Of a DNA stretch of 10,739 nt, positions 6,085 through 10,739 are shown piece after piece. A program made the position numbers and the translations under genes. Numbering within the stretch: position 1 is the first letter of the stretch; each line of letters starts with the position of its first letter. The notes under the pieces are model-generated. The model saw only the letters and a program-made list of their open reading frames with translations, was not told where the DNA came from and ran no database searches. The DNA comes from Methanomassiliicoccales archaeon (GTDB taxonomy: Archaea; Thermoplasmatota; Thermoplasmata; Sysuiplasmatales; Sysuiplasmataceae): positions 1 through 10,739 of the forward strand of contig DAHXLZ010000338.1 in assembly GCA_027365715.1 (NCBI GenBank). The letters are read 5' to 3'.

Positions 6085-6795
6085 GTGACGCAGCACAGCT
6101 TCCAGAGGACAAAGCGAGAAGACGCGGGCATTTACAGGGAGTCCCGCAACGGCAATGCCGCTCCGTCCGCCAGACTCAAAGCGCTGACAGGCAACCGCAG
6201 AAGGATCCTTCAGACACTCTACAGTTTCCCTGCATCGAGCGTATCGAGAATCTCAAGGGAGGTAAAACTCACCCCCAATACAGTCAAATGGCATCTCAAC
6301 GCGCTGAAGAAGGGCGAGTTCATTAATGAAGAGAGGGTCGACAACAAATCGGTGTTTTTCCCGTGCAATTTCCTTGATCACTCCGAACTGCAGATTCTCA
6401 CCATCCTCAACGACGAATCGTCGAGCATGATTTTCAAAAATGTGTTTGAGAATCCCGGCACCACGCAGAAGGAGATAAGGGATGTGCTGGATCTTACGCA
6501 GAACACCACAGGCTATTTCCTGAGGAAGCTGGCGCATACAGGCGCGATTGAGGAGAAACATGACGGTAAATTCAAACACTACTATCCGTCAAAGGAGATA
6601 GTGAAGAGACTGGACGAGAGGAGAAGGAAATCGGGTGAATATGCACATTCGCTGGTTTACAGACTGGTGTCCAATGGTGTTGAGATCGGCGATCTCAGGA
6701 TTTCGGAGGATTCCTTTTCATTTAAATTCAGAAACAGGAGAAGCGAGGAGAGCATAGAGTTTGATTCCAATCCATTCCTGAATGTAATAGCCTGA
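6085..6795 (+). CDS. Transcriptional regulator with two tandem winged-helix domains
   Basis: This 236-residue soluble protein has two similar DNA-binding modules. The first, at about 32-93, has GNRRRILQTLYSFPASSVSR, a recognition helix LTPNTVKWHLNALKK (62-76) and a wing ending SVFFP. The second, at about 102-168, has TTQKEIRDVLDLTQNTTGYF then LRKLAHTGAIEEK and a wing GKFKHYYPSKE. Each resembles the MarR/ArsR-like winged helix; tandem copies of this sort are common in Thermoplasmata-type archaea. The C-terminal 60 residues (ERRRKSGEYAHSLVYRLVSN onward) have no recognised ligand domain. Its target is unknown; the adjacent divergent NfeD protease is a simple candidate. GTG 6085 is chosen because the TATA box lies about 30 bp upstream. 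A T-rich stretch (6799-6806) after the stop may terminate it. Confidence 0.85.
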   Translation: MTQHSFQRTKREDAGIYRESRNGNAAPSARLKALTGNRRRILQTLYSFPASSVSRISREVKLTPNTVKWHLNALKKGEFINEERVDNKSVFFPCNFLDHSELQILTILNDESSSMIFKNVFENPGTTQKEIRDVLDLTQNTTGYFLRKLAHTGAIEEKHDGKFKHYYPSKEIVKRLDERRRKSGEYAHSLVYRLVSNGVEIGDLRISEDSFSFKFRNRRSEESIEFDSNPFLNVIA

Positions 6796-6838
6796 AAGTT
6801 TTTCTTCATTCCATTCAATAGCGGCGCAAAACAGACGC

Positions 6839-9520
6839 TCAGCCGGTATTTATCATACCGTAGGCAATTCCCTTTATGCTCATCAGCAGTATTCTCTCGA
6901 GTTGCGCATCATGTTCCTCCCTCATTCTGCCGATCACCTCTGCCTGAACGGCATTGATCACATCCACATACGGATTGCGCATCGCAATGCTCTCCCTGAG
7001 CATCCTGTTGCTGTGAAGCGGTTTGTTCCCGTTCCTCAACCCGGAAACAGTTCTGACCGTCCTTGAATACTCCTTCTCAAATGTACCGTAAAGCGTTCGG
7101 TTTCCCGGCGAAGCGAGCTTTGCATACCGCGATGCGATGTAAAGGTCTGTTTTAGCCAGTGTCATCTCAAGCATGTCCATGAGCGATCTGAAGAAATTCC
7201 ACTGTGCGATCATTTCCCTATGCGCTCTGTTTCTGCCCGCTGCCCTCACCGAAAGGCCTGCTCCGGCACCATACCATCCCGAAATCAGGTGCCTGTTCTG
7301 CGTCCAGGAGAAGACCCATGGTATCGCCCGGAGTTCACGAAATGACAGAGTCCCCCTGGAAGACGGCCTTGTACCGATATTAAGCGAATGGATGTACTTC
7401 AGCGGTGTTGCTTCCAGCAGATATCCCGGAAGCCTGCTGTCCCCGAGGAGCATCCGGTAAGCGGAATAAGATTTCTCTGAAATCTTCTCCATCTCGTCAA
7501 GCCAGTCCTGCCTGGGCTGTGAGCCGTGTGATTTGAGTTCAAGCAGCGCACTGACGACCTGCTCATATTCCCTGATTGTAATTTCTCTGTCGAAGTATCT
7601 GCTCCAGAGAACCTCTCCCTGTTCGGTAAACTTCAGGCTGCAGCCGGCCGACTCCCGCGGCTGGGAAAGTATGGCGAGATGCGTCGGCCCTCCTCCCCTG
7701 CTTATCGAGCCGCCGCGGCCGTGGAAAAATTTCAGTTTCACACCGTAATGTGCGGCCGTGTCAAGAAGCGCAGTCTGTGAACAGTAAATCAGCCATCTGG
7801 ACGTTATGAATCCGGCATCCTTGTTGCTGTCCGAATAACCGAGCATAATCTCCTGTTCCATGCCGTGCCTGGAGAGAAATTCGCGGTAGTGGGGGTTTTC
7901 AAACAGTGCGGTCATCACATCCACCGAATTCCTGAGATCCGCGTATGTCTCAAACAGGGGGACGATCGGCAGTTCGGCAGTCTCTCCGGAACCAAGTCCT
8001 GCCACCCTCTGCAGAAGAAGTGCTTCGAGAAGCTGAATATCTGAATGCGTGTTGCTCACAATGTAGCTTCCCGTTGAGTCGCTTCCAAACCTGAGCTGTA
8101 CATCGCCTGCCGCACTCAGCATTGAAACTATTCTGATGCCCCTCCCGTCTCCCGCCTCTTCGAACGGCTCTCCGGCAGAAAGCATTTTTCCCAGCAGTTC
8201 TCTCTTTTCACTGTCATTGAGGCCGCTGTAGCGTGTTACACCATCTACAGCTGAGAAAAGAGCAGAAACTGCCTCTTTCTGCTCCGATGAGTGAACGCGT
8301 ATGTCCGGTGCTGCCAGACAGAGGGAAAATGTCTCAACCGTCCTGATCATGTCTTCCAGCGCACCGCCCGATATGATCTCGATGCCGTTTTCCCGCAGAC
8401 TTCTCTGCATCGTTCTGAGGTCGTCGAGCAGCTCTTCACCGGATCTGTAGCGTTTTGCGGAAAATGCTTCTGTTTCAGCGAGCCTTGCAATTATAAAACT
8501 GCACATCGCCCTGTACGGCTCATTTTCATTGACCCTGGATATTTCATTACACACCTCCGGCAGTAACGCTCTGTATGATTCAAGCCGCTGCATCAGTGCA
8601 TTGCCCATGCTGGAATATTTTTCCGAAACTGAAAGCCTGGAGATGAGTGTGTTAAGCACCGTGGTGTATTTTGAGAACAGCAGTTTCTGCTGCATGCGGA
8701 TGGCGGAAAGCATAGTCGCCCCGCTTGTAACGGGATTGCCGTCCGCATCTGAGCCTATCCATGAACCGTATTTTATGAAGGAACGTAACCTGACATTACT
8801 GCCGGGGAAGACGCGATCGAATGCAACTGACAGCCGCCTGTAGAATTCAGGCACTGTTTCAATTATGTTTATGTTGAAGAAATAGAGGCCGTATTTCAGT
8901 TCGTCCTCCATCTCCGGCCTTCTTCCACGCAGTTCGTCCGTCAGCCACAGTTCCGCAATCTCCTCCATGATCGCCCTGCGCGCTGTTACCTTTTCATATT
9001 CCGACGATGCGTCATGGAGATCCAGAAGTGCTTCCTCGACTCTCTTCACCTTCTCCAGTATGGTTTTTCTGCGCGCCTCCGTCGGGTGTGGCGTAAACAC
9101 AAATTCAAGATCAATTGAATTGAACATCTCTGCTGCTTCATCCGGCGACACGCCTTTCTTGCTCAGCGCCCGGAGCATCTCTTCAACGGAATCAGGGATA
9201 ATCCCTCTGTGCATGCCTGCTTTGAGCGTTCTTATCCTGATTACATCCTCGGCCACATTCACTATCTGAAAGTAGGCTGTGAATGCCCTCACAAGCAGAA
9301 GAAGCCCCTTCGAGTCCAGCGAACTTATGAGCCTGGAAAGTTCCTTCGGGGCCGAAGCGTTCCCACGGCGAAGAGCCACGGAAAGTCTTCTCGCCTTTTC
9401 GACGAGCTCGAGCGACTCGCTCCCCTCGATCTTACCGATTATGATTCCCAGTGCTTCAGCCAGAAGTCTGACATCACTTCTGAGCTCCGAGCTCCCGTGT
9501 GTGCGTTCGGCTTCGTTCAT
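6839..9520 (-). CDS. ppc: Phosphoenolpyruvate carboxylase, bacterial type
   Basis: This enzyme makes oxaloacetate from phosphoenolpyruvate and bicarbonate and refills the citric-acid cycle. At 893 residues it is full length for the bacterial/plant family, not the shorter (about 500 aa) archaeal-type PpcA. Landmarks in order are TPHPTE with His145 (E. coli His138), GSWIGSDADGNPVTS (251-265), LGYSDSNKDAGF (559-570), FFHGRGGSISRGGGPTH (597-613), TEQGEVLWSRY (631-641), RPSSRG (717-722), LRAIPWVFSWTQNRH (729-743), Lys789 in MLEMTLAKTDLYI (E. coli Lys773, aspartate inhibition) and the terminal MINTG. All key residues look intact. The HPTE motif is preceded by Pro where E. coli has Ala. The gene lies 89 bp downstream of the sulfur-relay operon on the same strand, with no sign that their functions are linked. 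An ATAAAAAATG element (9570-9561) may be its promoter. Bacterial-type PEPC in an archaeon suggests old transfer. Confidence 0.96.
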   Translation of the reverse strand: MNEAERTHGSSELRSDVRLLAEALGIIIGKIEGSESLELVEKARRLSVALRRGNASAPKELSRLISSLDSKGLLLLVRAFTAYFQIVNVAEDVIRIRTLKAGMHRGIIPDSVEEMLRALSKKGVSPDEAAEMFNSIDLEFVFTPHPTEARRKTILEKVKRVEEALLDLHDASSEYEKVTARRAIMEEIAELWLTDELRGRRPEMEDELKYGLYFFNINIIETVPEFYRRLSVAFDRVFPGSNVRLRSFIKYGSWIGSDADGNPVTSGATMLSAIRMQQKLLFSKYTTVLNTLISRLSVSEKYSSMGNALMQRLESYRALLPEVCNEISRVNENEPYRAMCSFIIARLAETEAFSAKRYRSGEELLDDLRTMQRSLRENGIEIISGGALEDMIRTVETFSLCLAAPDIRVHSSEQKEAVSALFSAVDGVTRYSGLNDSEKRELLGKMLSAGEPFEEAGDGRGIRIVSMLSAAGDVQLRFGSDSTGSYIVSNTHSDIQLLEALLLQRVAGLGSGETAELPIVPLFETYADLRNSVDVMTALFENPHYREFLSRHGMEQEIMLGYSDSNKDAGFITSRWLIYCSQTALLDTAAHYGVKLKFFHGRGGSISRGGGPTHLAILSQPRESAGCSLKFTEQGEVLWSRYFDREITIREYEQVVSALLELKSHGSQPRQDWLDEMEKISEKSYSAYRMLLGDSRLPGYLLEATPLKYIHSLNIGTRPSSRGTLSFRELRAIPWVFSWTQNRHLISGWYGAGAGLSVRAAGRNRAHREMIAQWNFFRSLMDMLEMTLAKTDLYIASRYAKLASPGNRTLYGTFEKEYSRTVRTVSGLRNGNKPLHSNRMLRESIAMRNPYVDVINAVQAEVIGRMREEHDAQLERILLMSIKGIAYGMINTG

Positions 9521-9560
9521 CTGGTCGCCAGTGATTTTGGCACAGGTCTAAAGACTTTGC

Positions 9561-9570
9561 CATTTTTTAT
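9561..9570 (-). promoter_or_regulatory. Possible ppc TATA box
   Basis: ATAAAAAATG on the - strand lies about 45 bp before the ppc ATG and is the most AT-rich element in the 89-bp gap. It predicts a leader of about 20 nt, but there is no clear ribosome site before the ATG. A closer CTTTAG near 9555-9550 is the alternative. Confidence 0.3.
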
Positions 9571-9609
9571 CAATTAAGGTTGCGGAATAATGGTACGCAC
9601 AGAAAGCGC

Positions 9610-9894
9610 TCAGAGCGAGAACACATGGTCGGAGGATGCTATGATGGCCGGCAGGTCGTCTCTGCTGATGCGTTCCGCTTCGCGCTGAAGCGGCAGCAGA
9701 CCGGTTGAATCCTCCACGCAGAGCCTGTAACCGGAATTAGTGCCGGCGAGTCCGTCGACCAGAACACCAATGGAAAAGATGGCCGCACCCTCCAGAACTA
9801 TGGTTGTTTCATTCTTCGCGCACATCGCGGCTATCACGCCCGTGAGGTCAGAGTCGCCGGGGATTCTACGGTGTATGTGGATTAGCAATGTCAT
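9610..9894 (-). CDS. DsrH/TusB-like sulfur-relay protein
   Basis: This 94-residue protein is the last gene of the sulfur-relay operon. Its start LLIHIHRRIPGDSDLTGVIA and the following TTIVLEGAAIFS fit the DsrH/TusB family, which starts with a short strand and HxxHRS-like turn and then has a LLLLxDGV-type strand (here IVLEGAA). In E. coli, TusB joins TusC and TusD in a heterohexamer that relays sulfur from TusA towards tRNA thiolation; in sulfur oxidisers the homologous DsrEFH relays sulfur to DsrC. Cysteines are present at 25 and 59, but neither is a known TusB catalytic residue. The ATG overlaps the previous gene's TGA by one base, so the two are translationally coupled. The similarity is weak and the assignment rests partly on gene order. 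Confidence 0.65.
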   Translation of the reverse strand: MTLLIHIHRRIPGDSDLTGVIAAMCAKNETTIVLEGAAIFSIGVLVDGLAGTNSGYRLCVEDSTGLLPLQREAERISRDDLPAIIASSDHVFSL

Positions 9895-10229
9895 CAGAAC
9901 ACCAGCACCTTCGATGAAATGAGTTTTTCTGAAAGTTCCTCCGACCCGATTATACTGTAATTTTCCGGAAGCCGCGCATTCTGCAGGAGCCTTCTGAAGG
10001 AGCCGCCGTGAACATGGAAGTGTATGTTTTCCGTGTTCTCGGCCATCCTGAGTGTTTCTTTCCCGAATCTGCCGTCACCCTGTTCGAGGAGGATGAACAC
10101 ACCGTCGTCAATCATGATGAAATCGACCTCGTGACCCAGTGCTGCAAGCATGAATGAGACGCGTAACGCTTCGGTAAGATGCGCCGTGGAGAGCGGGGGT
10201 TTTGTGAGCAGCACCGATGCTTTCATCAT
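9894..10229 (-). CDS. DsrF/TusC-like sulfur-relay protein
   Basis: The 111-residue protein follows the TusC pattern closely: an N-terminal strand SVLLTKPPLSTAHLTEALRV, then HEVDFIMIDDGVFILL (TusC has AVFFIADGVFQLL), and an ending LISSKVLVF that matches ANYDVILRF. It has no cysteine, as expected for a structural partner of the DsrE subunit. The first ATG (10229) overlaps the DsrE stop by four bases (ATGA), and a second in-frame ATG follows at once. GGAGG in the end of the DsrE gene lies 1 base from the first and 4 from the second, so initiation may use the second. It is expected to pair with the DsrE- and DsrH-like neighbours in one complex in the cytoplasm. Confidence 0.8.
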   Translation of the reverse strand: MMKASVLLTKPPLSTAHLTEALRVSFMLAALGHEVDFIMIDDGVFILLEQGDGRFGKETLRMAENTENIHFHVHGGSFRRLLQNARLPENYSIIGSEELSEKLISSKVLVF

Positions 10230-10570
10230 TCCTCCGCCGTGTAGTTGAATACCGCGTCAGCATTTTCAATTGCATCCACAAGATCCTCGAGACCGCCGAT
10301 CTTCGCACCGGGTATCGCCGTGTGCACACCCCTCATTGCAGAACATGTTGAACAGCCCTCCAGCCTTACACCGGTGAGTCCCGCAAACCCGGCTACAACC
10401 TCCGCGCCGCCGGGCTCTGCAAGCCGGGCAGATGCATTATAGACTCCATCGCCAAGCAGGAAGATTGAAACAGCATGGCCTGCGGCCGACAGGGTCCGGG
10501 CCTTTTCCAGGACGTGCTCCGCTTCCCTGTGCTGGACAGGAGATGAGAAGAGCAGTAACAGGCATCGCAA
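10226..10570 (-). CDS. DsrE/TusD-like sulfur-carrying protein
   Basis: The 114-residue product carries the DsrE fold: strand CLLLLFSSPV, a long helix HVLEKARTLSAAGHAV, FLLGDGVYNA, and the cysteine motif EGCSTCSAMRGV. Cys73 aligns with TusD Cys78 (CVAAALRRGV), which holds the persulfide. Cys76 is an extra cysteine forming CxxC. It would take sulfur from a TusA-like donor and, with the next two proteins, pass it to a target. The start is TTG at 10570: it follows GGAG by 7 bases and gives the normal N-terminus, whereas the frame extended upstream would run into the preceding gene. Whether the pathway is tRNA thiolation or sulfur oxidation cannot be told from this window. The gene starts 4 bases after the preceding stop. 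Confidence 0.85.
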   Translation of the reverse strand: MRCLLLLFSSPVQHREAEHVLEKARTLSAAGHAVSIFLLGDGVYNASARLAEPGGAEVVAGFAGLTGVRLEGCSTCSAMRGVHTAIPGAKIGGLEDLVDAIENADAVFNYTAEE

Positions 10571-10574
10571 ATTA

Positions 10575-10739
10575 TCACTCCTCTTCAGGCGACCAGCCGG
10601 ATGCGGTGCACACGTATCTGCTGCCTTCAATTTCCACAATGCCTCCCTTGTCAACCTCTCCCTCAAAGAAAAGGCTGTTAAGAAGCTCCAGGTGTTCCGC
10701 AGGTATGTTTGATGCACCGCTTCCGCTGAAAAAAGGGTT
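10575..10739 (-). CDS. C-terminal end of an unrecognised protein, first visible gene of the sulfur operon
   Basis: The last 54 residues of a protein enter from the right edge and end at TGA (10577-10575), 4 bases before the DsrE-like start. The visible part reads NPFFSGSGASNIPAEHLELL, then NSLFFEGEVDKGGIVEIEG and SRYVCTASGWSPEEE. It is acidic, contains one cysteine, and shows no motif I recognise. It is soluble-looking. The tight spacing puts it in the same operon, so a role in sulfur transfer is a reasonable guess but only a guess. Its start and length lie outside the window. Confidence 0.7.
   Translation of the reverse strand, partial: NPFFSGSGASNIPAEHLELLNSLFFEGEVDKGGIVEIEGSRYVCTASGWSPEEE

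Noticed and set aside
7173..9577. Several plus-strand frames of 70-120 codons opposite ppc
   Set aside because: ppc is unmistakable on the minus strand and these show no start signals or motifs.
10571..10717. Longer N-terminus for the DsrE-like protein from an in-frame start at 10717
   Set aside because: It would overlap the upstream gene's coding region; the TTG at 10570 has a good ribosome site and gives the family's normal N-terminus.
1..10739. CRISPR array, tRNA, rRNA or replication origin
   Set aside because: No regularly spaced direct repeats, tRNA-like arms or rRNA-like conserved stretches were seen on either strand.

Overview
The window looks like archaeal chromosome, most likely from a Thermoplasmata-type (Thermoplasmatota) euryarchaeon of moderate GC. 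The evidence is TATA-type boxes 25-30 nt ahead of several starts, leaderless or nearly leaderless genes, frequent TTG/GTG starts, heavy use of AGG/AGA for arginine, and a gene set (PdxS, slipin/NfeD, double winged-helix regulator) common in that group. The placement is an inference from style and gene content; no rRNA or other lineage marker is present.

Layout. Positions 1-324 (- strand) hold the N-terminal part of an IS5-like transposase that runs off the left edge. It is divergent from a 99-residue protein (383-682, +) that I do not recognise. The two starts share one AT-rich TATA region, and a perfect 22-bp palindrome lies between it and the transposase start. Next come pdxS (798-1706, +), which makes the pyridoxal-phosphate ring, and a convergent membrane methyltransferase of the ICMT/PEMT type (1724-2305, -). 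Positions 2306-3208 are gene-poor: one doubtful small ORF, possible decayed coding sequence and two hairpins.

Positions 3209-5947 form a membrane-quality-control cluster. A slipin/SPFH protein and a short NfeD are translationally coupled on +. A long NfeD with a ClpP/SppA-like serine-protease domain lies on -, tail to tail with them across a hairpin. Slipin and NfeD protease are usually neighbours reading the same way, so the inverted layout is notable. A two-domain winged-helix regulator (6085-6795, +) is divergent from the NfeD protease.

A bacterial-type phosphoenolpyruvate carboxylase (6839-9520, -) refills oxaloacetate. Upstream of it on the same strand is a tight sulfur-relay operon: the C-terminal end of an unrecognised protein, then DsrE-, DsrF- and DsrH-like proteins (TusD, TusC, TusB order) overlapping or separated by only a few bases. 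The DsrE-like subunit keeps the sulfur-carrying cysteine and adds a second one in a CxxC.

Most of the window is ordinary housekeeping sequence. The parts that best repay a second look are the transposase/99-aa divergent promoter with its palindrome, the gene-poor stretch at 2.3-3.2 kb, and the sulfur-relay operon with its unknown leading gene. I found no CRISPR array, tRNA, rRNA or replication origin.
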